A DNA stretch of 8,901 nucleotides from Ignavibacteriales bacterium (GTDB lineage: Bacteria; Bacteroidota; Ignavibacteria; UBA10030), in assembly GCA_016207365.1 (NCBI GenBank), contig JACQPU010000282.1:1-8901 (forward strand). The letters are read 5' to 3'. Numbering within the stretch: position 1 is the stretch's first letter; every line of letters begins with the position of its first letter. Both the position numbers and the translations under genes were made by a program. This document shows, one piece after another, positions 1 to 6,044 of the stretch. The notes under the pieces were generated by a model. The model saw only the letters and a list, made by a program, of their open reading frames with translations, was not told the DNA's origin and made no database searches.

Positions 1-22
1 AGATAATAGCGTAAAGATCCAT
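1..22 (-). CDS. nuoJ: Probable start of nuoJ (NADH-quinone oxidoreductase subunit J), cut by the window edge
   Basis: An ATG two bases beyond the nuoI stop codon opens a frame reading MDLYAII up to the window edge. Only seven codons are visible, so the assignment rests mainly on position: in complex I operons nuoJ follows nuoI, and NuoJ is a small membrane subunit that begins with a short polar start followed by a hydrophobic helix. The last codons of nuoI supply a purine-rich stretch (AGGG, about six bases before the ATG) that could act as ribosome binding site. If correct, the operon continues to the left with J, K, L, M and N. The identity is inferred. Confidence 0.55.
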
Positions 23-23
23 C

Positions 24-599
24 CTATCCCTGCTTCGGCTGCTCGGACTTCTGTTTTGCTTCTGCTGCTGCCGCGGCAGTGGCCTTCTTTGCCGCAGCTT
101 CCTCCTCGGCCTTCTTGAGCTTTGCCTGGGCCGCTTCGATCTGATCCGGACTCATACTGCTGAAGTGGTAAATCAGGTTGTGACGGTCAAATTCGGAAAA
201 CTCATACACATCCGTCATGACAATACACTCGGTGGGACAAGGGTAGACGCACAATCCGCAATAACAGCATTTCGCAATATCGATGTCGAAGAGCGGAACG
301 TGCAGGCGCTTCTTATGTCCGGTGGAGGTAGTTCCCAGATCCTGGTCCGGAGTCGATTTAACGGTTTCTATCGTAATGCAATCCACGGGGCAGGCCAACG
401 AGCACTGGTCGCATCCTATGCAATCGTCGATATTCACGTAGAGTCGGTTCCGCGCCCGCTCAGGCATCTTGAGCTTCACGTCCGGATATTGAACCGTCAC
501 GGCCGGCGTCAACAGATGCCGGATTGTGACGCTCATGCCGATGGCAATCGACGAAAGCGCCCGCCAGATGGTTCTAAAATATGTTCGGACAGCTTCCAT
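24..599 (-). CDS. nuoI: NADH-quinone oxidoreductase subunit I (NuoI), 2x[4Fe-4S] subunit with long charged tail
   Basis: NuoI carries the two tetranuclear iron-sulfur clusters (N6a and N6b) that pass electrons along the peripheral arm of complex I towards NuoB. The 191-residue product has both ferredoxin motifs: Cys60, Cys63, Cys66 and Cys70 followed by Pro, and Cys111, Cys114, Cys117 and Cys121 followed by Pro. The amphipathic N-terminus (residues 1-35) fits the helix that lies on the membrane. Two things are unusual. About 40 residues separate the two motifs, including a Ser/Thr/Gly-rich stretch at 82-95, which is longer than I expect for NuoI. The last 35-40 residues are a low-complexity Ala/Lys/Glu/Gln run. 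The ATG at 599 lies 20 bases after the nuoH stop. The identity is secure; the role of the tail is unknown. Confidence 0.95.
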   Translation of the reverse strand: MEAVRTYFRTIWRALSSIAIGMSVTIRHLLTPAVTVQYPDVKLKMPERARNRLYVNIDDCIGCDQCSLACPVDCITIETVKSTPDQDLGTTSTGHKKRLHVPLFDIDIAKCCYCGLCVYPCPTECIVMTDVYEFSEFDRHNLIYHFSSMSPDQIEAAQAKLKKAEEEAAAKKATAAAAAEAKQKSEQPKQG

Positions 600-619
600 G
601 CTTTTTTATGGTCATCCAA

Positions 620-1666
620 TCACAAGACGAGGATCAGACCAACGCAAAACAAGCACACAAAAAGGAACGGAATCAGGACTTTCCAGGAAGTATACATGAG
701 CTGGTCGACGCGGAGACGCGGAAGCGTCCACCGGATCCAGATTTGAAGGAACACGAAGAAATACCCTTTCAGAACGATCCAGAACACCCCCCACAGTGGG
801 CCCGACATGAGTTCCCCGAACGGACTCGACCATCCACCCAGGAACAAACAGGCCGCAATGCCCGAGACGAGGAACATGTTCGCGTACTCGGCAAGATAGA
901 AAATCGCGAACTTCATTCCGGAGTACTCGGTATTGTATCCCTGCACCAGCTCCGATTCCGCTTCCGGAAGATCGAAAGGCGTTCTGTTGACTTCGGCGAC
1001 TCCTGCGATAAACAGGATAAAAAACGCCGTGACGGTAAACGGGAGGAGGAGGAGCTTCTGCACCAACGGCTGCGGACCACCGAACACAATCCAGTTCAGG
1101 ATCCCTCCTTCCTGGTACCGGATGACATCCTGGAGATTCAGGGAACCTGTGATCATGACAGCCACGAGGAGGGCTAGTGCGATGGGAATTTCGTAGCTGA
1201 TAATCTGAGCAGCCGACCGCATCGCGCCAAAGAGCGACCACTTGTTGTTTGACGCCCATCCGGCCATCAGAAGTCCAACCACACCGATCGACGACACCGC
1301 GATAATATAGAACACACCGAGGTTGATGTTACTGCCGATGTACGCGCTGCTAAAGGGAAGGGCTGCAAAGCCGGCATACATTCCGATAAAAACAAGAAAC
1401 GGGGCCATGACGAAGAGGGGCCTGTCTGCCGCGGTTGGAATCGTGTCTTCTTTTTGGAGGAGCTTCAGAATGTCCGCCACAGGCTGAAGAACGCCATGGA
1501 ATCCTGTGTACATATAGGCCAGCCGGTCCTGCATGTGGGCGGAGACCTTCATTTCCGTCCACACCGTCACGAGGGCATACAGGAGAATAAATACAAGCGG
1601 TGGCGCAGCAAGAAGGAGGTAAAGAATCCAGCTTTCGCCTATAAGAGATCGGAGAAGCTCTTCCAT
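620..1666 (-). CDS. nuoH: NADH-quinone oxidoreductase subunit H (NuoH), quinone-chamber membrane subunit
   Basis: NuoH (ND1 family) is the membrane subunit that, with NuoB and NuoD, forms the quinone chamber and starts the coupling path to proton pumping. The 348-residue product has about eight hydrophobic segments. It carries the family's signature blocks: LQPVADILKLLQKED at about residues 60-74, RSAAQIISYEIP at 150-161, the acidic quinone-chamber loop AEVNRTPFDLPEAESELV at 224-241, and RWTLPRLRVDQLM near the C-terminus. The block after the first helix reads TEMK, then RLAYMYTGFHG (about 37-58). Many homologues have ERK and RxGPNRxGP there, so this region is divergent. The length is normal. 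The ATG lies nine bases after the nuoD stop, which indicates co-transcription. Its place directly after nuoD, with no nuoE, F or G, defines the 11-subunit layout. Confidence 0.96.
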   Translation of the reverse strand: MEELLRSLIGESWILYLLLAAPPLVFILLYALVTVWTEMKVSAHMQDRLAYMYTGFHGVLQPVADILKLLQKEDTIPTAADRPLFVMAPFLVFIGMYAGFAALPFSSAYIGSNINLGVFYIIAVSSIGVVGLLMAGWASNNKWSLFGAMRSAAQIISYEIPIALALLVAVMITGSLNLQDVIRYQEGGILNWIVFGGPQPLVQKLLLLPFTVTAFFILFIAGVAEVNRTPFDLPEAESELVQGYNTEYSGMKFAIFYLAEYANMFLVSGIAACLFLGGWSSPFGELMSGPLWGVFWIVLKGYFFVFLQIWIRWTLPRLRVDQLMYTSWKVLIPFLFVCLFCVGLILVL

Positions 1667-1675
1667 TGGTTTACG

Positions 1676-2857
1676 TTACCTGTCAACCTCACCAAGGACG
1701 ATATCGACACTACCGACAATGGCGACAAGATCCGCCACCATTGCGCCGCGTGAAATTTCCGGAAGCACACTCAGGTTCACAAAGGCCGGGGCCCTTGCTT
1801 TGACACGGTAGGGACTGGCCGTTCCATCGCTGATGACATAAAATCCGAGCTCCCCGCGCGGAGATTCTGACCGGACGTAGACTTCACCCGCTTCGGGTCG
1901 GATTCTTTTCGGAATCGACGACTGCACATTCCCCTCAGGAACGGACTCCACAGCCTGCTCAATAATTCTTGTGCTTTCTTCCATCTCTCTCATTCTCACG
2001 ATGTACCGGTCCCAGCAATCCCCGACAGTTCCCATTTCTCCTTTGCCAACCTGCACTGTCCATTCAAACCTGTCATAAATGCCGTAGGGATCATCCCTCC
2101 GCAAATCCCAGTCCACTCCGGATCCGCGCAGCATCGGACCGCTGCATGCCCAGTTGATCGCCACGTCTTTCGGCAAAACGCCGACATTCGCCGTCCGCTT
2201 GATGAAGATCTCGTTGTACGTCAGAACGTCATGTACTTCTTTCAGCGTCGTGCGGAAATCCCTGCAAAACTCTTTCGCCTTCTCCACAAATGACGGCGGA
2301 AGATCATGCGATACTCCGCCCACCCAGATATAATTATAGAGGAGACGCGCGCCGCACGTCATTTCAAACAAATCCAGGATCCGTTCACGATCGCGGAAAC
2401 ACCAGAGGAACGGGGTGAACGCACCCATGTCGATGGCGTAGGTACCGACGGCTATCAGGTGGCTGGCAATTCTCTGCAGTTCCGCCATGATAAGCCTGAT
2501 ATACTGCACGCGCTCGGGAATCTCGGTCTTCAGGAGTTTCTCCACGGCAAGGGCATAGGCCCAGTCGTTGCACATGGACGAGAGATAGTCCATCCGATCC
2601 GCATACGGAATCACCTGCTGGTAATTGGTCATGTGTTCCGCGTGCTTCTCAAAACAACGATGGAGGTAGCCGATGTGAGGAATAACATCCACAATGATTT
2701 CCCCATCGACGACGAGTTCCAGGCGAAGCACGCCGTGGGTGGACGGGTGCTGCGGCCCCATGTTGAGAATCATTTCATCCGTTCGGAGGGTCCGGCCGCT
2801 GGAAGTCCGTTCGGGTGAGCTGACGTAGTCGGTGGGGAGCGTTCGGGATTCCTTCAT
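1676..2857 (-). CDS. nuoD: NADH-quinone oxidoreductase subunit D (NuoD, 49-kDa type)
   Basis: NuoD is the peripheral-arm subunit, related to the large subunit of [NiFe] hydrogenases, that with NuoB forms the quinone reduction site. The 393-residue product contains the diagnostic NMGPQHPSTHG block at 32-42. By alignment with the human 49-kDa subunit, His41 and Tyr91 (in DRMDY) correspond to the quinone-headgroup ligands. PHIGYLHRCFEK follows at 60-71. The protein ends in the expected conserved GEVDR. It is a free-standing NuoD, not a NuoCD fusion. The first 27 residues are hydrophilic and Ser/Thr/Arg-rich, a common variable extension. I kept the ATG at 2857, which lies eight bases after the nuoC stop, although no clear Shine-Dalgarno is visible; an internal Met29 just before the conserved block is less likely. 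Confidence 0.97.
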   Translation of the reverse strand: MKESRTLPTDYVSSPERTSSGRTLRTDEMILNMGPQHPSTHGVLRLELVVDGEIIVDVIPHIGYLHRCFEKHAEHMTNYQQVIPYADRMDYLSSMCNDWAYALAVEKLLKTEIPERVQYIRLIMAELQRIASHLIAVGTYAIDMGAFTPFLWCFRDRERILDLFEMTCGARLLYNYIWVGGVSHDLPPSFVEKAKEFCRDFRTTLKEVHDVLTYNEIFIKRTANVGVLPKDVAINWACSGPMLRGSGVDWDLRRDDPYGIYDRFEWTVQVGKGEMGTVGDCWDRYIVRMREMEESTRIIEQAVESVPEGNVQSSIPKRIRPEAGEVYVRSESPRGELGFYVISDGTASPYRVKARAPAFVNLSVLPEISRGAMVADLVAIVGSVDIVLGEVDR

Positions 2858-2865
2858 GGTGAGGG

Positions 2866-3342
2866 CTAGTAGGGGACTTTCATACCGTTATAGAACTCGG
2901 GCACCTTAAAGTCTTTGCGAAGAGGATAACCAGGGTAGTCATCACCGCACAGAATCCTGCGCAGGTCAGGATGTTCGTCGAACACGATTCCGTACATGTC
3001 GTACGCCTCCCGTTCATGCCAATTCGCAGTACCCCAGACTGCACTAACAGACTGAACATGAGGATTTTCCCGCGTGCACAGGGCTTTCACGACAATCTTG
3101 TGCTTATGGTTCATCGAGAACAAATGATAGGTCACCCCAAGCTTGCCATCCGGATAATCGACGCCGCTCAGACAGCTGAGGTAATCGAATCCAAATCCAG
3201 GCTCATCACGAAGGAAGAGACAGATCTCCTTCGCTCGCTTTTCCGCAACTGTTATCCAGGGTTGCAACGCGTCGAGTTTTGCCTCCCCGATTGCATCCCC
3301 GAACTTGGCCTTCAAATTATCAAAGATTTCCCGAGCTGTCAT
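2866..3342 (-). CDS. nuoC: NADH-quinone oxidoreductase subunit C (NuoC, 30-kDa type)
   Basis: NuoC is a structural subunit of the complex I peripheral arm that packs against NuoD. The product of 158 residues has the 30-kDa-subunit signature at 108-131, which begins WHEREAYDMYGI and continues through HPDLRRIL. The C-terminal DYPGYPLRKDF segment is also conserved. An open frame reaches back to 3438, but I chose the ATG at 3342. It overlaps the nuoB stop as ATGA, and the family's N-terminus normally starts close to this point. The extra upstream codons would be nuoB sequence read out of frame. The four-base overlap implies translational coupling with nuoB. Confidence 0.95.
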   Translation of the reverse strand: MTAREIFDNLKAKFGDAIGEAKLDALQPWITVAEKRAKEICLFLRDEPGFGFDYLSCLSGVDYPDGKLGVTYHLFSMNHKHKIVVKALCTRENPHVQSVSAVWGTANWHEREAYDMYGIVFDEHPDLRRILCGDDYPGYPLRKDFKVPEFYNGMKVPY

Positions 3343-3839
3343 ACAGTTTGCACCGCCTTTTTGGCGAGACTTTCCTTGCGGACTTTTTCCTGGAGCTTGA
3401 TGATTCCTTCGAGGAGCGCTTCGGGTCTTGGCGGGCATCCGGGCACATAGACGTCGACGGGGATAACGCGGTCAACGCCTTTCAAAACATGATATCCATG
3501 CTCCCAGTAGGGACCGCCACAATTGGAGCAGCTGCCCATGGAAATCACGTAGCGCGGCTCCGGCATTTGGTCAAACAGACGCTTGATCCGCGTGGCCATT
3601 TTAAGCGTCACGGTTCCCGAGACAATCATGACATCGCACTGTCGCGGCGTGGCTCTTGGAATGACGCCAAAACGCATAATGTCGAAGTTCGAGGCGGAGG
3701 CGGCCATCATTTCGATGGCACAGCATGCCAGTCCGAACTGCATCTGCCAGAGCGACGAGAGCCTCGCCCAGTTCAGCAGGCCGTCGAGTGATGTGATCAG
3801 GATATTGCTGCTCTCAAATTTGTAGTTGAGAATGCCCAT
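3339..3839 (-). CDS. nuoB: NADH-quinone oxidoreductase subunit B (NuoB, N2 cluster subunit)
   Basis: NuoB holds cluster N2, the last iron-sulfur centre before quinone. The 166-residue product has the expected ligands: the tandem Cys39-Cys40 in FGLACCAIEMM, Cys104 in MGSCSNCGG and Cys135 in VPGCPPRPEAL. An additional Cys107 sits in the SNCGG stretch, where many homologues have Ser. The ATG at 3839 is preceded by AGAGGA about eight bases upstream and lies 15 bases after the nuoA stop. The Lys/Glu-rich C-terminus is slightly variable but the length is normal. A [NiFe]-hydrogenase small subunit is excluded by the surrounding nuoA/C/D genes. Confidence 0.97.
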   Translation of the reverse strand: MGILNYKFESSNILITSLDGLLNWARLSSLWQMQFGLACCAIEMMAASASNFDIMRFGVIPRATPRQCDVMIVSGTVTLKMATRIKRLFDQMPEPRYVISMGSCSNCGGPYWEHGYHVLKGVDRVIPVDVYVPGCPPRPEALLEGIIKLQEKVRKESLAKKAVQTV

Positions 3840-3854
3840 TCGTGGTTCCTCTTC

Positions 3855-4307
3855 TTACGCTTCGACCGGCCCGCCAGACAGCTGTCGGGCTGGTTCCGGC
3901 CGCACATCCCTTCTCTCAGGCAGTCTGACCGTGGGCACCTGAGGAGAGGGCTTGTCCCAGTTGAGATCTCCCTTAACCCACACGTACGCGTATCCAACCC
4001 ACAGGATGGCAAGAAATACGGCCATCTCGATGAATGCAAACAGTCCAAGTTCACGATATACTAACGCCCAGGGGAACAGGAAAACGATCTCAACATCGAA
4101 AATCAGGAACACGAGGGCGATGACATAGAAGCGGACATTAAAGCGGACCCAGGCCTGACCGAGCGGTTCTTCACCGCACTCGTACGTGGAGAGCTTTCCG
4201 GGATACGGGCGGTGAGGGCGCAACAACCACGACGCAATCAATCCGCCCGCAACAAAGAGACCGCCAAGAATAAGAAAGACGAGGATTTTACCGAATTCAG
4301 TGAGCAT
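3855..4307 (-). CDS. nuoA: NADH-quinone oxidoreductase subunit A (NuoA) with Pro/Arg-rich C-terminal tail
   Basis: NuoA (ND3 family) is a three-helix membrane subunit that contacts the quinone-site loop. Hydrophobic segments lie at about residues 7-28, 60-82 and 88-111. The loop carries the diagnostic TYECGEEPLG (41-50), followed by FNVRFYVIALVFLIFDVE (56-73). I start at the ATG at 4307; a TTG directly before it at 4310 gives the same frame with one extra residue. No strong Shine-Dalgarno is visible. The family core ends near residue 118. The remaining roughly 30 residues are hydrophilic and rich in Pro, Arg and Val, an extension not needed for the core fold. As the first gene of the nuo operon it is preceded by a well-matched promoter. 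Confidence 0.95.
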   Translation of the reverse strand: MLTEFGKILVFLILGGLFVAGGLIASWLLRPHRPYPGKLSTYECGEEPLGQAWVRFNVRFYVIALVFLIFDVEIVFLFPWALVYRELGLFAFIEMAVFLAILWVGYAYVWVKGDLNWDKPSPQVPTVRLPERRDVRPEPARQLSGGPVEA

Positions 4308-4366
4308 CAAGAGCGGCGTAATCGTCGTGGAGATAGCGACTGAGATCTGCGTCGATATGACAAAAA

Positions 4367-4395
4367 AATATAAACCGAAATTGGCCGATAGTCAA
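4367..4395 (-). promoter_or_regulatory. Promoter of the nuo operon
   Basis: Read on the minus strand, TTGACT (4395-4390) is followed by a 17-base spacer and TATATT (4372-4367), five of six matches at each hexamer to the housekeeping consensus. The T-run after TATATT also satisfies the TAnnTTT element of Bacteroidota promoters. Transcription would start near 4360, leaving a leader of about 50 bases before nuoA. It lies between a terminator and nuoA, so it is well placed to give the operon independent expression. Confidence 0.7.
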
Positions 4396-4409
4396 GGAGA
4401 AGTTGGACA

Positions 4410-4446
4410 GAGAAAAAAGAAACGCTGCGTTGTCGACGCAGCGTTT
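4410..4446 (-). terminator. Intrinsic terminator after the ferredoxin gene
   Basis: AAACGCTGCGT and ACGCAGCGTTT form a perfect 11-bp stem (4420-4430 with 4436-4446) around a five-base loop. On the minus strand the stem is followed by CTTTTTTCTCT. It lies 27 bases beyond the ferredoxin stop codon and would end the CBS-ferredoxin transcript just before the nuo promoter. A second, shorter GCCGC/GCGGC hairpin lies between the stop codon and this stem. Confidence 0.85.
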
Positions 4447-4473
4447 ATGATTGTTGAGGCCGCGGCATTGCGG

Positions 4474-4830
4474 CTATTTCTGATAGCCCCACTTCTTGTA
4501 ATTCTCCTCGATTTCCTCAGGCGACGGATGCGTTTTGATGGGTTCGGGCGTCGTTGTGAATTCTTCCTTCGGATGTGCTTCGAATATCTTTGCGTTGATT
4601 TCAATGTCTTCCTTGAAGATCTCCGGTGTCGCGGCATCTTCAAAGATCGCGCCCCAGGGGCACTCCGGCTCACAGGCAGCACAATTGATGCATTCTTCAG
4701 GATGGATAAACAATTGCTTGCGGTAGTTTGAATCATCGACCGTCAGACCGTAAATGCAGTCGACAGGACAGACCTTGACGCAGGCCGTGTCCTGACAATC
4801 GGCACACAGTCTGGTGATTATCCATGGCAT
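4474..4830 (-). CDS. Seven-iron ferredoxin ([3Fe-4S][4Fe-4S], Azotobacter FdI type)
   Basis: This is a small soluble electron carrier of 118 residues. The cysteine layout is Cys9, Cys12, Cys17, Cys21-Pro and Cys25, then Cys47, Cys50, Cys53 and Cys57-Pro. It matches Azotobacter vinelandii ferredoxin I, including the two non-ligand cysteines (12 and 25). By that analogy Cys9, Cys17 and Cys57 would hold the 3Fe cluster, and Cys21, Cys47, Cys50 and Cys53 the 4Fe cluster. The C-terminal half (about 63-118) is acidic and aromatic, as in FdI. GGAG sits eight bases before the ATG. The gene follows the CBS-domain gene by 23 bases and is followed by a terminator, so the two form one transcript. Its closeness to nuo suggests, but does not prove, that it exchanges electrons with complex I. 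Confidence 0.9.
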   Translation of the reverse strand: MPWIITRLCADCQDTACVKVCPVDCIYGLTVDDSNYRKQLFIHPEECINCAACEPECPWGAIFEDAATPEIFKEDIEINAKIFEAHPKEEFTTTPEPIKTHPSPEEIEENYKKWGYQK

Positions 4831-4853
4831 AGGGTCATCTCCTTGGCAGTAGA

Positions 4854-5462
4854 TTACGCGCCTTCGCGCTGATCGGTTGTGCGAATTGGTTTGGGCGGAA
4901 GGTTCAGCACGTCTTCCGCGAAATGATCAAGAATGAATCCCACGATGTCCTTGACGGATGCCACGGCAACAGGGCCGCCGTGTTCATCCACCACGGGAAC
5001 GTGCCGGTACCCGCCGACATGCATGGCGTTCAGAACAAACGCAATGCTGTCATCGGGCTGAAAGACCTCCGGATCGGGAGTCATGACCTCGCTCACCGAT
5101 TTGGATTCCGCGCCCTTCACACCTGCCACTTTCATCAGGATATCACGTTCAGTGAGAATCCCCACAAGCTTGTTTTTCTCGGTCACCACCACGCACCCGA
5201 TCCGCTTTTGCTGCATGATCTCCACTGCCTCGCGAACGGTCAGAGTGGGGGCTACGGAAACCGGCTTCAACACTTTCAGATGTTTGATCGGCAGTCGGAA
5301 CGTCGAGGAATCAAGCACTTTCCTGTGTTCCGGTTCCTCATACATCTGGCTCATCTCATCATTGAGATACTCGCCGTTCATCAGGATCCCTCGTAGGAGA
5401 AAAGCTTGCGAGATCAGGACAATAAGAAAAGTATAGAGAACCTTCGCCTGAATATCAAGCAT
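4854..5462 (-). CDS. CBS-domain pair protein with possible N-terminal membrane anchor
   Basis: Two CBS repeats, at about residues 62-114 and 124-181, form a Bateman module, which in this family usually binds adenine nucleotides and regulates a partner. Typical stretches are GCVVVTEKNKLVGILTERD in the first and YRHVPVVDEHG in the second. No catalytic domain is attached, so what it senses and controls cannot be told from sequence. The start is ambiguous. The ATG at 5462 has a strong GGAGGGG seven bases upstream and adds a hydrophobic segment at residues 8-24 (VLYTFLIVLISQAFLL), a likely membrane anchor. An in-frame ATG at 5381 (Met28) has GAGGG at equally good spacing and gives a soluble protein. 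I chose the longer form because of its better Shine-Dalgarno. It is co-transcribed with the ferredoxin gene. Confidence 0.85.
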   Translation of the reverse strand: MLDIQAKVLYTFLIVLISQAFLLRGILMNGEYLNDEMSQMYEEPEHRKVLDSSTFRLPIKHLKVLKPVSVAPTLTVREAVEIMQQKRIGCVVVTEKNKLVGILTERDILMKVAGVKGAESKSVSEVMTPDPEVFQPDDSIAFVLNAMHVGGYRHVPVVDEHGGPVAVASVKDIVGFILDHFAEDVLNLPPKPIRTTDQREGA

Positions 5463-5489
5463 TTTTTCCCCTCCATGGCGGCGTGGAAC

Positions 5490-5519
5490 TTGACTTTCTT
5501 AACGTGCGAATTTACTTTT
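5490..5519 (+). promoter_or_regulatory. Possible promoter of the plus-strand unknown gene
   Basis: TTGACT at 5490-5495 is followed 17 bases later by TACTTTT starting at 5513. The second box is a poor TATAAT (three of six), but it fits the Bacteroidota pattern TAnnTTT, with 20 bases between TTG and TA. It lies 37 bases before the ATG at 5556, in the 93-base divergent gap shared with the CBS gene. No convincing promoter for the CBS gene was found in that gap. Confidence 0.4.
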
Positions 5520-5555
5520 ACATCAGTGTCCGTCCACTATTTTATGGAGGGCTCC

Positions 5556-6044
5556 ATGCACCAGCTGTCGCTGGAAACATTCCTGGCCTCGGGTCAGGAC
5601 ATTGAATCCAATCAATACCGGATTCTGCAGGGACTTAAGGCACTGACGGCGGAGTTTGTTCAGAACCGCCTCTATCCGGCCCTGTCAGAGCTCATTGATC
5701 TCCTTCACTCCCTCAGGGCTCTCGTTCAGGAGTCTTCTGCTCTTGAGCAACGACTTCCCCGGCAACTGACGCACATCGATCTGGAGAAAAAGAAGCTCAC
5801 CTACAAAGCACATTCATTGAGTGGATCGGACTTCACGCGCGTGCTTGACCTCATCCGATGGGCCATCCCCCATATCGAGGCTGCCCTTGAAGAAGGAATG
5901 AAGATCTACGACTTTGTGGATGAAAACATCTCCATCGAGGAGGTGGGCATACTCTCAGGTGGGGAAGAACTGAACGCAGGGAAGAGATCCGATCAGCGGG
6001 GTGTCCAGGGAGTTTCCGGCACCCCATCGGTCCGGTTTGCGTAA
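5556..6044 (+). CDS. Hypothetical helical protein, possibly truncated at its C-terminus
   Basis: I cannot assign a function. The start at 5556 is supported by GGAGG five bases upstream; the frame is open further back but lacks comparable signals. The 162-residue product has no signal peptide or membrane segment and looks largely alpha-helical. It opens MHQLSLETFLASGQDIE, has Leu-rich helical segments at about 20-75, then DLEKKKLTYKAHSLSGSDFTR and a helical stretch ending in IYDFVDENISIEEVGIL (about 115-131). After that the composition changes to Gly/Ser/Arg. The last 17 codons or so are the antisense of the adenosyltransferase 3' end (52-base convergent overlap), so the tail is probably not ancestral. 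A good ribosome binding site and a promoter-like sequence argue that the gene is real. Confidence 0.65.
   Translation: MHQLSLETFLASGQDIESNQYRILQGLKALTAEFVQNRLYPALSELIDLLHSLRALVQESSALEQRLPRQLTHIDLEKKKLTYKAHSLSGSDFTRVLDLIRWAIPHIEAALEEGMKIYDFVDENISIEEVGILSGGEELNAGKRSDQRGVQGVSGTPSVRFA

Noticed and set aside
165..1177. Overlapping plus-strand open frames of about 190-200 codons (165-746, 581-1177)
   Set aside because: They run antisense to nuoI and nuoH, lack ribosome binding sites and have the Arg/His-rich composition of a reverse-strand shadow.
612..1259. Minus-strand frame of 215 codons inside nuoH
   Set aside because: It is an out-of-frame reading of nuoH, which is conserved over its whole length in the other frame.
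2306..2818. Plus-strand frame of 170 codons antisense to nuoD
   Set aside because: It lies wholly within the conserved nuoD gene and has no recognisable domain or start signal.
3343..3438. Extended N-terminus for nuoC starting at 3438
   Set aside because: The extra 32 residues are nuoB sequence read out of frame; the ATGA overlap at 3339-3342 is the natural start.
3279..3791. Plus-strand frame of 170 codons antisense to nuoB and nuoC
   Set aside because: It is the shadow of two firmly identified genes.
4351..4361. Short inverted repeat GTC-N5-GAC just downstream of the nuo -10 box as a possible operator
   Set aside because: The arms are only three bases, which is expected by chance.
4300..4736. 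Frames on both strands across the nuoA-ferredoxin gap (4300-4731 plus, 4392-4736 minus)
   Set aside because: They cross the terminator hairpin and promoter and overlap the ferredoxin gene in the wrong frame; they are not plausible genes.
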